Under the pieces are notes generated by a model. The model made no database searches, had not been told where the DNA came from, and worked only from the letters and a program-made list of their open reading frames with translations. A program made the position numbers and the translations under genes. This document shows positions 24,872-36,792 of a stretch of 64,000 bases of DNA, piece after piece. Origin of the DNA: Mikania micrantha (lineage: Eukaryota; Streptophyta; Magnoliopsida; Asterales; Asteraceae); assembly GCA_009363875.1 (NCBI GenBank), contig CM018691.1, forward strand, positions 3,906,001-3,970,000, read 5' to 3'. The first letter of the stretch is position 1; each line of letters starts with the position of its first letter.

Positions 24872-25440
24872 TGTTGGTCTAGAAAAGTCAAGACCGATGG
24901 TTAATTTGGATAGATGGAATGTAAACAAGAAGTATTATGTATTTGTTGATTAGGGACAACAAGTCACCGCGAAAGCCACTGAAAAGCTCAAGATTATGAA
25001 GACACTCGAGATGACCCGAAGACTTTAGCAAATGATAATACGATTTATTTGTTTATTATTTATTATCATTTGTTGCACTTTATTTATTTTCTAGGGTTTG
25101 GGTCATGTGACATATAAATAGAGGATGTTCTCTATTTTGTCAAAATAACACAGACAAGAGAGTGTGTGAGGGTGTGCTTCAATGTAATCCTGAGAGAGCT
25201 CTCCCCCATGAACTCCATGGATTCTTTATCCATGGAGTTTGAGAGCATGTGAGGGGTAGGTAATGTAATCTTGTTGACTAATGAATCTTATTTCTATACA
25301 TTGTTAGTCATTACATTACATCTCAGATTTGTTCTTGGTTGTGTTCTTCAACATCTTCACCCATCTTCAAGACTTTTCTCTGTTCAGAAATGATTAATCT
25401 TCACAAATCGGGTAGGTCCTATTCCGCAACCGTTTTTACA
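24872..25440 (+). repeat. 3' LTR of the non-autonomous element
   Basis: Near-identical to 22427-22996. From an ATG at 25390 the last 51 bp read in frame into the receptor kinase exon at 25441. Confidence 0.9.
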
Positions 25441-27652
25441 ATTAGTAACCTCAAAAAGTTAATATTTCTTGACTTACATGATAATTTTATTGAGGGACCC
25501 ATCCCTTCAGAAATTGGGACACTTAGTTTGATCCAAAACATTGACCTTTCTAATAATAATCTTACTGGAGTCATTCCTTCTTCAATAGGAAATTTAACCC
25601 GTCTCTATTTCTTTTATCTGTATATAAATCAACTTTCTGGGTCGATTCCACCCGAACTTGCTGGGTCTCGTGATCTCAACGATCTTCAGATTGGCAGAAA
25701 CCATATCACGGGTACCATTCCAACCACCTTTCAAAATTTCAGTAGGCTAGGAAGAATGTACTTAAATGATAACTTCATTTCTGGGTCCATTCCAAACTAT
25801 TTAGCAAATTACACTCATCTAACAAGGCTGCACTTGGGTAATAACAATTTCAGTGGCTACATACCACCTGAGTTAGGAAAGCGAACTGTTCTTTCAGGAT
25901 TGAACTTGTTCATGAATAATCTTGTCGGTTTCATTCCTCGAGACATTAATCTAACTAAGATGGAAATATTCTCAGTATCTTTCAACATGCTTTATGGTCA
26001 TTTACCAAACAATATATGTGTCTCTGGTCTTCTTACACATTTCACTGTGAACGACAATCTCTTCTGTGGCCATGTACCAAACAGCTTGAAAAACTGTAGC
26101 AGCTTATTCAGAGTTCGGCTTGAACATAACCAACTGACTGGAAACATTTCTCAAGATTTTGGTAAATACCCAGAGTTGGACTATATGGATTTGAGTTACA
26201 ATAAGTTCTATGGGGAGGTGTCCCGTAACTGGGGATCGTGTCCTAGTTTAGCTAGCTTAAAGATGTCCAACAACAATTTGACTGGAAAAATATCTACAGA
26301 GCTAGGAGGAGCGACAAATTTGGTTCGGCTTGATCTTTCTTCAAATCACGTGGTTGGTGAAATCCCAACAAGCTTTGAAAGATTAAGCTCATTGGTGAAC
26401 TTGTACTTGGATGACAATAAGTTGTCAGGCAGATTTCCCAAATCACTTGGAAATCTGCACAACTTAGAAGAACTTAGCTTAGCACAAAATTCTCTTACCG
26501 GCTCAATCGATGAAACTTTAGGAGAATGCTTAAAGTTAAGGATCTTGAACTTAAGCAACAACTTCTTTGAGGGAGCCATTCCTGTGCCTATTTCCAAATT
26601 GAAAAGCTTAGACTATCTTGACCTCTCTCACAATAATTTGACTGGGAGTATACCGTCACAACTTGGGGGTTTGAACGTTCTACAAACATTGAACCTCTCT
26701 CACAATAATCTCTCTGGATCTGTTCCTTCAAGTTTCACTGAAATGTTAAGTTTAACCACTGTTGATATATCTTTCAATCAGCTTGAGGGCCCACTTCCAA
26801 AGATGAGAGCATTTGAAGATGCTCCAAAGGAGGCACTTGGACACAACAAGGGGCTGTGTGGAAATAACACAGGGTTAGATTGTCCAACAAAGCAAGCAAC
26901 AAATCATGGTGATGAAAAGAAGGTTTCATTTGTGATTTTGATCATACTTCCTGCATTAGGAATCATGCTGCTCATGGTTTTTACAGTTGTATTCTCGTAT
27001 CTCCATAAAAGAAACCCAAATCATGAAAATGTTAGGCGCCAAGAGACAAAAGCAAAAGCAAAAGCAAAACCATTTACCATTTGGAGTTATGATGGGAAAA
27101 TGGTGTATGAGAGTATCATTGAAGCCTTGGACGACTTCGACTCGAGGCATGTTGTTGGGGTCGGTGGGTATGGAACAGTTTATAAAGCAGAACTGTCAAG
27201 TGAAGTTTATGCAGTGAAAAAGATCCATGCAACAGAAGATGGTGAGATGCAAAATCTCAAGAGTTTTGAAAACGAGATCCGAGCATTGACAGAAATACGC
27301 CATCAAAACATTGTCAAACTCTATGGATTTTGTTCACATCCGCGTCATTCCTTTTTGGTATATGAGTTCTTGTCAGGTGGGAGCTTAAGGAACATACTGA
27401 ATCACATGGAACAAGCTGTTGAATTTGATTGGAATAAAAGGGTGACCGCGGTTAAAAGTATCGCAAAGGCCTTATCATACATGCACCATGATTGTTCACA
27501 ACCGATCATCCATAGAGACTTATCAAGCAACAATGTTTTATTTGATTCTGAGTGGGTTGCTCATGTATCTGATTTTGGCACCGCCAGGTTGTTAAAGCCG
27601 GACTCATCCAACTGGACTTCATTCGCTGGAACCTTTGGTTACATTGCTCCAG
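25441..27652 (+). CDS. receptor kinase, main part of exon 1 (LRRs, membrane helix, kinase N-lobe and most of C-lobe)
   Basis: Continues the LRR frame from the target site (ISNLKKLIFLDL). About 20 LRRs follow, then a C-cap with GLCGNNTGLDC, a transmembrane helix (about 26929-26997, VILIILPALGIMLLMVF) and a basic juxtamembrane segment rich in KAKAKAK. The kinase domain begins near 27130 with the glycine loop, Lys at about 27217, HRDLSSNN at 27511, SDFGTA at 27568 and GTFGYIAP before the splice donor. There is no stop or frameshift. The exon ends CCAG|GTATAA, splitting the Glu codon of the APE motif. Confidence 0.92.
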
Positions 27653-27738
27653 GTATAATTCAGCTGGCTTCCAACAAATTAAATTGCATGTATTCACAAG
27701 ACCTTTTTATTAACTTTTTTTTTGTTTTTTTTTTGCAG
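27653..27738 (+). other. 86-bp intron of the receptor kinase
   Basis: GT at 27653 and TTTTTTTTGCAG ending at 27738. Joining the flanks restores the APE motif and the phase. The position, within GYIAPE, is the common intron site in this RLK subfamily as I know it. Confidence 0.9.
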
Positions 27739-27792
27739 AACTTGCATACACTATGGAAGTGAATGAGAAGTGTGATGTTTACAGCTTTGGTG
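27739..27792 (+). CDS. receptor kinase, start of exon 2
   Basis: Encodes LAYTMEVNEKCDVYSFGV, the canonical kinase subdomain IX. It is cut after TTTGGTG by the gypsy element. TGGTG (27788-27792) is the left target duplication. Confidence 0.92.
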
Positions 27793-29861
27793 TGTGACAG
27801 TTACGTACGAAGAATTCGGCATTAATGACGTGAGCACATTTGGTCGTGCTTGAAATCCACGAGGATTTAGTAACTTTTGTTATTGGAGATTGATAGTACG
27901 TGAAAAATGATGAACGTGGGCGAAAACCGTGCGCAAAACGGAGTTCGTATGCTCCCGGAATCGCGAAAAGAAGTTGAAAACCAAAATGGTGACGCAGGAT
28001 GACGTGGGGCGGTACGCCCCAGCCCAGACCTCCAGCTGGGGCGATGCGCCCCGGAGCTTAAGTCGGCTAAAAACGTTTTTAAACGATCTGATCGCGTTGG
28101 AAGCCTCAAAACTCACCATTTTCGACCTGTTCTTCATCCTAGACGAAAAATAACATATCTACATCATAAATCTTCATATTAAAGCCATTTGAAGCTATAA
28201 ATCGCACCACGGATCGAGTTTTCAAGTCCTGATCGTCGTTTTACCCGCAGAAATTCGTCAGAACAGGTAACGGTTCGTTTTAACCTTCTAGTTTGATTTT
28301 GACTGATTAGATCTTGATTTTGAACGTAATGAGATAGTTAGGATTGTTGATTATTGCCTAGATGATGGCTAGGATTGATTATAAACGAAGAACACGAAGT
28401 TCTAACGGTTAAATTCTTGTTTTGATCCGTTGTAATGCCCGATTTTCATGAAATCATACCCATGATTATAATGGTTTAAACCATTTGATTATGACAATAT
28501 AGGTGATTAGTTTGATTAATCTTTGAAATGCAAAGGTTAAATCTAAGTGATTCAAACTAATCACAATCATTAACATACTCATTGGAACGATTATCTGATG
28601 TTTATGATAACAGTCAGATTAGTATGTTAAACCTGGTTATTTCACCTATTCTGATGCTACATTGTGATATTTCATGATATTTCGGTAATCAATAACAAGA
28701 ATTAATCATTTCTAAGCCATTAAATCATCTAGAAACTGTTTTAGCATTATAATCAACAACATTAACTATTTGGTTAATCCTAGATTATTATGATTAATCA
28801 AACATGTCATCAACTTCACATTAGGAATCTTAATCAGTATAGGTTCCTACATTATCATACATTGTATGATACGATATTAAATTAACTAATTAAATACTTA
28901 ATATTAGTTTGATGACTTTCAAAGCAATGTCTTTGACATTGAACGTTCAGGAAGATCTAATCAGTAAACTAGAACATAAATAACTTATTAAAGATAACTA
29001 AATGCAGAATCATCTATATACTATCAGTTTGGTGATACCCTGCTACCCTTATATCATCAGGTGAGTTTCGTACAACCCCTTTTATTTTAATCTTTTATAA
29101 ACATCGGGGAACATTGTTGAACTTTTAATGAACATATGATATGTATCACTGATATCTGTGTGATTTCATGTGATTGCTGTAACTTTTGTGGGATTTCATG
29201 GGATTTGGCCTGTAGACTGAACTCTATCATGACACTGAAAGTCCTCATTTTTGAACTGTATCTAGTGAACCCATGTGTGGCCGAGCAGAAAACATTGATA
29301 GTACTATTGGTTGACACCCCATTCGCTGGGAGGATTGCATCTCCCCTTGTGTGAATGTTTGTTATCTGTTTCCTGAATTTCTTAATGGTATGATAGACAT
29401 TAAGATAATGAGGCATTAAGATATGTACCGACGGGTAATATCTTGAGACAGACTAGACGTCCGAAAGGAACTAGATACAGGTCCCATGGTTATCCAGAAC
29501 TGAACTTTTGAGAACGTACTTATCATATCATATTGTTTTAAATTGAACTGTCGGACTCACCAGCTTTGTGCTGACGTTTTCAAATTAAATCCTTTTTGCA
29601 GGAGACCGTGACACTCGGTGAGGATGCACTTCATACATTTGTAATTAAATAAGATAGTTGTGCAATAAATTTAGTTGTAAACTATAACTCTGGTTGAGAT
29701 GACGAAACCCTTGGTAATGTATTTACTTTAAGTTAATCTGTGTGCTGTGATATCGGTTCAAGTAAGTCACACCTCACCTCGGAGACATCACCACTATGCT
29801 TCCGCAACCGGTTCAGTGACGTCAGACCAGACACGAGGTGACGAGGGGTGGGGGTGTGACA
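27793..29861 (+). repeat. 5' LTR of the gypsy element
   Basis: TGTGACAGTT...GTGTGACA. GGGGCGGTACGCCCC (about 28006-28020) and GGGGCGATGCGCCCC (28038-28052) sit upstream of a TATA box (CTATAAATC, about 28195-28203). This is the same arrangement as in the other gypsy LTRs of the window. Confidence 0.95.
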
Positions 29862-29864
29862 GGG

Positions 29865-29876
29865 TGGTATCAGAGC
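29865..29876 (+). promoter_or_regulatory. primer-binding site (initiator tRNA-Met)
   Basis: TGGTATCAGAGC, three bases after the 5' LTR. Confidence 0.92.
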
Positions 29877-30224
29877 CACAGGTTATAGAGAATTAGGTTG
29901 ACTTAGAAACCTAGACTATAACCATAGGCTCGAATAGTAACACAGAGAGCACCGAACATAACAATTGAACAAAACTTGTTTTGAATGAAGCCAGAATAAT
30001 CAGGTGGTACAAATTATAGTTATGAGTGGCCAGCATAACTGAAATTTGTAACATGTGTGCATTCTAGTTTAATTTAATCCAAGCTAAACATTAATAACTA
30101 TAAAGACGAATAGTTGTTCTAAGATAGGAAGAAGCATAATATCATATCATGTTCATGTTTATGTTAAATATTGTTATTTAATATTTACTTCATGATACTG
30201 ATTAAAGATTTTGATTATACAGCA

Positions 30225-31058
30225 ATGGCAGAGCAGTATATCTATCAGCGATTTCCCTATTTGAGATTAGACGATACACCGAGCTCGAGTTCGGGTTCTG
30301 ACTCCGATCCGTCGAAAGTATCTGCGGCTGCATCGCAGACTGATACACCACCACCACCACCATCACCAGTATTACCACCATCACCAGTATTACCACCATC
30401 ACCAGTATTACCACCATCACCAGTACTGCCACCAGCACCTTTGCCTGCTACACCACCACTACCAGTATCACCCGTTTCCTCTAGACATTCTCAGTTACCT
30501 GCAGAGGATGTTCCTGCTGACAGGAGGCAGAGTGCTTCTCCTCTTAGGGTTCCTGTCTGGGACGGGTTGAGGCGGATGCGAGGCCAAGCTCGCAAAACGA
30601 CAGGTCTTCCTCCTAGACGTCAGATGGCGCCTAGAGATGAGCCTGACACCATCCATGAGGTAGGAGAGTCCTCACAGCAGGCGGAGTTTAGGGCGCAGCT
30701 TCGCCAGGTGACTTTAGATCTTCAGGGGACTCGACTAGAGTTACAGGAGTCTAGTACTACTGTGGAGGACACACGTACCACTGTGTTCGAGATACTCACA
30801 TCTCATCTGTTGTTGATGGAGCAGATGAATGCACTGGATGCTGGCACGCAAGCTTGGCGGGCCATGATCGAGGAGAGGATGAGGAGAACCACGATTCAGG
30901 GGATGATAGCTGCGTTCTGGCAGCGAGTGATAGTGATGAGAGGAGTGATGATAGGAGTGCTTGAGGGCATGAGCTTAGAGGCTAGGTTATTATGTGTGGC
31001 TATAGGGTTGGTCATTATAGCCATGGTGTTGGACGGGTTATGGTATTTTCTGCGGTGA
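30225..31058 (+). CDS. accessory ORF upstream of gag: proline-rich, coiled-coil, C-terminal membrane helix
   Basis: About 277 residues from the ATG at 30225 (MAEQYIYQRFPYLRL); another in-frame ATG lies at 30192. Three parts are visible. A Ser/Asp-rich N-terminus is followed by a proline block with four SPVLPP repeats (about 30345-30470). The middle is charged and predicted helical (QLRQVTLDLQGTRLELQESS). A hydrophobic stretch near the C-terminus (LLCVAIGLVIIAMVLDGLWYF) looks like a membrane anchor. It has no Gag, enzyme or zinc-knuckle motif. It lies between the primer-binding site and gag, 940 bp before the gag ATG, so it would need its own initiation or a spliced message. Tat/Ogre gypsy elements carry an unrelated extra ORF at this position; I do not recall one as standard in Tekay. 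Function unknown. Confidence 0.7.
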   Translation: MAEQYIYQRFPYLRLDDTPSSSSGSDSDPSKVSAAASQTDTPPPPPSPVLPPSPVLPPSPVLPPSPVLPPAPLPATPPLPVSPVSSRHSQLPAEDVPADRRQSASPLRVPVWDGLRRMRGQARKTTGLPPRRQMAPRDEPDTIHEVGESSQQAEFRAQLRQVTLDLQGTRLELQESSTTVEDTRTTVFEILTSHLLLMEQMNALDAGTQAWRAMIEERMRRTTIQGMIAAFWQRVIVMRGVMIGVLEGMSLEARLLCVAIGLVIIAMVLDGLWYFLR

Positions 31059-31417
31059 GGGTTGATCAGGGGACCGAGCAGTTGTGATCTTGTTGTATAT
31101 ATGATGTGATATAGAGTGATCAGTAGTTGTGAGAGCGGGATATTTTGGGTATGGACGGATCCCGAGTTTGTGAGACGTAGTATATGATGTTGTTGGTTGA
31201 GAGTATTAGGACTTTTGGTTGTATTAAAACTCTGTATGTATGAAACTATGGTATTGTAATAATATGAGTGCTTTTGTATATCTGTTTGTATAATGAAATT
31301 TGTGCGTGAACTATAATTAAATTTTTCTGTGTGAACATTTCTGTATGAGAACATAATTGTGTGTGAATGAATTAATATGAGAACATGTCAAACTAAAAAT
31401 ATATATTTCGCTGAAAT

Positions 31418-31626
31418 ACAGTACGAGAGCAATACTGTATGCGAATATATTGAACTGAAAAATATATTTTGCTGAAATACAGTACGGGAGCAATACTGTA
31501 TGCAAATATGTTTGTTACTAAAGTACAGTACGAGAGCCATACTGTACGAGAACATGTCTGAATTGTGAACGTATCTAATTGTGAATGTGTCTGTAACTAA
31601 AGTACAGTACGAGAGCCATACTGTAC
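31418..31626 (+). repeat. four short hairpins ACAGTA...TACTGT in the gag leader
   Basis: Inverted repeats at 31418-31438, 31479-31499, 31523-31547 and 31602-31626. The last two are perfect 8-bp stems GTACAGTA / TACTGTAC around CGAGAGCCA-type loops. Loop sequence GAGAGC(A/C)A is conserved. They lie between the accessory ORF and gag. Confidence 0.75.
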
Positions 31627-31998
31627 GAGAACATGTCTATTGTTTGTATGAGAACTTAGTGCCTGAACTGTGAACATATCAGAGAACTTGTGTGAGAACA
31701 GGTCCTAGTCCTGTATGAACATATTTCTAAAAACATGTAATGCAATGCAAAGAGCTGGGTAAGACTCCAACATGTTTTTGAAATAACAGGACTAAGTATA
31801 ACTACGAACAATTGTGTGATCTGTGTGTAATGCGAACATGTCTGGACTGAATTTATGTAGTTATACTATAATTCTTTGTAATCACATTTCAATACAAATT
31901 TTCAGTGTAACTGAATATGATTGTATTTATGTGATAGAACGGGTTATATCTTTAATGTTCTTAAACTGACATGAGTTTGTCTGTATGTGAGCAGAATT

Positions 31999-34900
31999 AT
32001 GGCTCCTAAAAGAGGTCGACCAGCTAAGAAAGCTGCTAAGAACATTACCAACCCTGAACCGAATCAAATTCCACCTGTGAATGTTGAATCGAATCCGGAT
32101 CCGCATGTTAATCCGGAAGCGAACGTGATCCCACCTGGGAACTTGGAAACGAATACTACTCCACCAGTGAACCCTGGAGCGGGCATTGTTCCACCTGCTG
32201 GTACAAGCGGATCTGAAACAAATGAAGCTATGATAGCTCGTATTGTGCGTGAACAACTATCTGCTTGTGGTGTTTTGACACAACACCAACCACATATCAC
32301 CGCAGGTTCTGGTGGGGAACACGATCATGTTGAGCATAATGCTACAGGTGGTCACGTTGAAACTCATACCACTACCGGTACAACTACCATTGTTCCTGAT
32401 CCACCACGACAGGGATGTACTTATAAGTATTTTGCTTCTTGTAACCCTCCTACTTTTACTGGCAAAGAAGGGCCGGCTGGTCTTATAAGGTGGATCGAGG
32501 AGATGGAAACCAAACTCAAAATCAGTCAGTGTTTAGAGGAGCATAAGGTGTCTTATGCTGCCTGTTCTTTGAAAGACTCAGCTTTGACCTGGTGGAATAC
32601 CCAGGCCAAGACTTTGGGTTCAGCCACAGTCGACTTAATGGGCTGGAATGATTTTAAAACTCTGATTAGATCAGAGTACTGCCCAATTACTGAAATCCAA
32701 AAACTCCAGGAGGAATTCTGGAATCACTCTATGATCGGTGCTGATTGTCTTGCTTATACCGATCGTTTTCATGAACTCACTTGTCTACTTCCCGACATGT
32801 TTCCTACGGAAGCCGCTTTAATCGAGAAGTACATTAAGGGTCTGATTCCTCAGATACGAGGAATGGTGACTGCTGCTGAACCTACAACCCTGAAACATAC
32901 GATTCTTTTGACCACTAAGCTTACCAATGAGGCGGTAAGGAGTGGTACCTTGTCTTTGAAACCTCAGACGGCTTACAGTCGTAGTGATGTCGGTACCTCG
33001 AATGTGTCAAAAGGTACCAAACGAAAGTGGTTTGGCAAAACCAAGGCGAAAGCTCCGGCTGAAATCAGTCAGAGCAAACCAACAGTGAAGAACTATGGTG
33101 CAAATGTTCCTGAGAGGAAAACTTATACTGGGCAGGCGCCCAAATGCAATAAGTGTCCACTCCATCACACGGGACCATGTCCTGTTTGTCTGAACTGTAA
33201 CCGAGTTGGACATTATGCTAAATATTGCAACTTTCCTGCTCAGACACCAAACCAAGCACCTCGACAAACCACTCAAACCAACCGGTCATGTTACAAATGT
33301 GGAAGCCCTGATCATCTCATACGAAACTGTCCACACAATAACACCAATCCGGGAACTGAAGCTAGGGGGAGAGCTTTTCAGATTGGTGCGACCGAGGCGA
33401 GACATGATGCAAATATTGTTACTGGTACGTTTCTTCTTAATAATCTATACGCATCATTTTTGTTTGACACAGGAGCAGATAAGAGCTTTATATCTCCTGA
33501 ATTTGCATCATTAATTTCGTTGCCTACGGTAGATCTAGAAACCCCTTATGTTATTGAACTTGCTAACGGCAAGTTGATCAAAACTAACAATGTTATTCAA
33601 GGATGTTCCTTGAATTTGAATGATCATCTTTTCGATATTGATTTACTTCCTATTGAGCTTGGGAGCTTTGATGTCGTTGTTGGTATGGATTGGCTTTCTA
33701 ATAACCAAGCGGAAGTTGTGTGTCAAAACAAGGTGATCCGTATTCCATTACCTAACGGTAATACACTGGTAGTTCAAGGAGAACGAGCTGGTAGAAGACT
33801 TGGTATCATATCTTGTATGCGAGCTCAGAAATTCTTAAGGAAAGGCTGTTATGCTTTCCTGGCACATGTGACTGAGCACAATTCTTCACCCAAACAAATC
33901 ACAGACATCCCAATAGTCAAAGATTTTCCTGAAGTATTTCCTGAGGATATATCAGGATTACCCCCAGTAAGACAAGTTGAATTTCGGATTGATTTGATTC
34001 CAGGTGCAGCACCTGTTGCTAAAGCCCCTTATCGGCTTGCACCATCCGAAATGCAAGAACTTTCAGGTCAATTGCAAGAACTGTTAGACAAAGGTTTTAT
34101 CAGACCTAGTTTCTCACCCTGGGGAGCACCTATTCTTTTTGTGAAAAAGAAGGATGGTTCATTCAGGATGTGTATTGACTACAGGGAACTCAATAAACTG
34201 ACAATCAAGAACCGTTATCCACTACCTCGTATCGATGATCTGTTTGATCAACTACAAGGTGCTACTTATTTTTCAAAAATTGATTTAAGATCTGGATATC
34301 ATCAGTTACGTGTTCATGATGATGACATTCCTAAAACTGCTTTTAGAACTCGATACGGACATTACGAATTTCTAGTAATGCCGTTTGGTTTAACAAATGC
34401 ACCTGCAGTTTTTATGGATCTGATGAATCGAGTATGTAGGCCTTACTTAGATAAGTTTGTGATTGTGTTTATTGATGATATTCTCATTTATTCTCGAAAT
34501 CAACAAGAACATGCTCAACACTTGAAATTAATCCTAGAACTTTTGGCACATGAGAAATTATATGCCAAGTTCTCCAAGTGTGAGTTCTGGTTACGAGAAG
34601 TTCAATTTCTTGATCATGTAGTAAATCAAAACGGTATTCAAGTGGATCCCAGTAAGATTCAGGCGGTGAAACAATGGGAGACACCACAAACCCCGACTGA
34701 AATACGCCAATTTTTGGGATTGGCAGGTTATTATCGCCGGTTTATCAAGAACTTTTCAAGGATAGCCTTGCCACTGACCACATTGACACAGAAAAATCAA
34801 CCGTTTATATGGAGTTCTCAACAGGAGGAGGCGTTTCAACTGTTGAAACATAAACTCTGTAATGCACCTATCTTGGCACTACCAGAAGGTACTGATAATT

Positions 34901-36729
34901 TCACAGTGTATTGTGATGCTTCACATCAAGGTCTTGGATGTGTTCTAATGCAAAAGGATAAGGTAATTGCTTACGCTTCTCGACAACTGAAAGTACATGA
35001 GAAGAATTATACCACACATGATCTAGAACTTGGTGCAGTGGTATTTGCACTCAAGATTTGGAGACATTATCTATACGGAACTAAGTGTATTATATACACT
35101 GATCACAAAAGCCTCCAACATATTTTAGATCAGAAAATGTTGAACATGCGACAGAGGCGATGGGTTGAACTTTTGAACGACTATGACTGTGAAATTCGTT
35201 ATCACCCAGGTAAAGCGAATGTTGTAGCCGATGCCTTAAGTCGCAAGGAAAGAGTCAAACCGTTACGTATAAAAGCGTTAGGTATGACTATTCAAACTAG
35301 TCTAATTCCTCAAATTAAAGAAGCTCAGCAACAAGCTTTACAAGCAACGAACTATTCTGCTGAGGGACTGAGAGGATTAGATAAGAAACTCGGTACCAAA
35401 GACGATGGACTGTTGTATTTCAAAGACCGAATGTGGGTTCCTTTATTCGGTAACTCTCGAACAATTATCTTGGATGAGGCACACAAATCCAGGTATTCTA
35501 TTCATCCAGGTGCTGATAAAATGTATAAAGATCTTAAAGATTTTTACTGGTGGCCTGGAATGAAGAAACATATAGCTGAATACGTGGATCGATGTTTAAC
35601 ATGTCTCAAAGTTAAGGCTGAACATCAACGACCTTCTGGGTTATTACAACAACCTGAGATTCCCATGTGGAAATAGGATCAGATCTCTATGGATTTCATT
35701 ACTAAACTACCCAGAACATCACGTAATCATGACTCTATATGGGTTATTGTTGATCGTCTTACGAAATCTGCGCATTTCTTACCCATCCGAGAGGATTATT
35801 CTATGGATCGACTCGCTAAACTCTATGTTAATGAGATTGTATCTCGACATGGAGTACCGATCTCTATCATTTCTGACAGAGATAGTCGATTTATGTCACG
35901 ATTTTGGCAAACTCTTCAGAATGCTCTGGGCACACAAATCAATATGAGCACAGCTTATCATCCACAAACTGACGGGCAGACTGAACGAACGAATCAAACT
36001 CTTGAAGACATGCTCAGAAGCTGTGTGATTGATTTTGGAGGTAGCTGGGATATTCATCTTCCACTTGTTGAATTCTCATACAATAACAGCTACCATACCA
36101 GTATTCAATGCGCTCCATTCGAAGCACTTTATGGACGTAAATGTAGATCACCTATCTGTTGGTCAGAAGTAGGTGAGAACCAAATCATTGGCCCAGAATT
36201 CATTCAGGAAACAACTGATAAGATCGCTCTTATTCAGGAACGAATCAAAGCTGCTCGCGATCGTCAAAAGAGTTATGCTGATAATCGCCGTAGACCACTC
36301 GAATTTCAAGTAGGTGATCGGGTAACGTTGAAAGTGTCACCTTGGAAAGGCATTTTAAGATTCGGAAAGCGAGGTAAACTTTCGCCAAGATTTGTAGGGC
36401 CATTTAAAATTCTTGAACGAATTGGACCAGTAGCCTACAGACTTGAATTACCTCTTGAACTCAGAAACATTCACGATGTCTTTCATGTATCTAATCTGAA
36501 GAAATGTTTAACTGATGAATCATTGATCGTACCTCTCGAAGAGATTCATATTGATGAAAAACTTCAGTTCAGTGAAGAGCCAGTAGAGGTAATGGATCGG
36601 GAAATGAAAGTGCTAAGACGTAGCCGCATACCAATTGTTAAAGTGCGGTGGAACTCACAACGTGGACCCGAATATACGTGGGAACGTGAAGATCAAATGA
36701 AAGCAAAGTACCCACATCTATTCTCATAA
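31999..36729 (+). pseudogene. gypsy gag-pol polyprotein, one in-frame stop
   Basis: The ATG at 31999 (MAPKRGRPAKK) opens 1577 codons with a single interruption, TAG at 35674-35676. Domains in order: Gag (about 32440-32940); two zinc knuckles (near 33190 and 33290, the second CYKCGSPDHLIRNC); aspartic protease DTGA (33466); reverse transcriptase with FIDD (34468-34479); RNase H beginning VYCDAS (about 34906); integrase HHCC zinc finger (about 35480-35610); D-D-E core; a GPF/Y-type segment; and a chromodomain-like end (EPVEVMDREMKVLRRSRI). The stop replaces a Trp codon that is intact in a related fragment at about 62524. It would release a protein lacking the integrase core. Such elements copy themselves through RNA; this copy could only move with help. 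Confidence 0.93.
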
Positions 36730-36779
36730 ATGATTGTCTTAATGTAAGTCTTTACTAAATTTCGGGACGAAATTCCTCT

Positions 36780-36792
36780 AACAGGAGGAGAC
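36780..36792 (+). promoter_or_regulatory. polypurine tract of the gypsy element
   Basis: AACAGGAGGAGAC immediately precedes the 3' LTR. Confidence 0.8.

Larger units (their letters stand above)
22427..25440 (+). mobile_element. non-autonomous LTR retrotransposon, 3014 bp, in the LRR exon
   Basis: Two LTRs of 570 and 569 bp flank a 1.9-kb interior with no gag, protease, integrase or reverse transcriptase. It has a methionyl-initiator-tRNA primer-binding site, a purine-rich tract before the 3' LTR and the target duplication ATTAG (22422-22426 and 25441-25445). It must have been moved by proteins supplied in trans. I count two LTR differences over 570 bp (an extra G at the 5' end of the first LTR, and AAAAGAG versus ACAAGAG), so the insertion is young. 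The class would be called LARD or TRIM-like by size. The LTR sequence does not match the Sirevirus at 45034, but the interior shares its CTTCCGAAG-like motifs. Confidence 0.92.

Noticed and set aside
27867..28153. Short frames in the gypsy LTR, repeated at 36867-37153
   Set aside because: They occur in both LTRs because the LTRs are copies. No domain, and they lie in promoter-type sequence.
30202..30438. Minus-strand frame with repeated VILVMV
   Set aside because: Complement of the proline-repeat block of the accessory ORF; no independent support.
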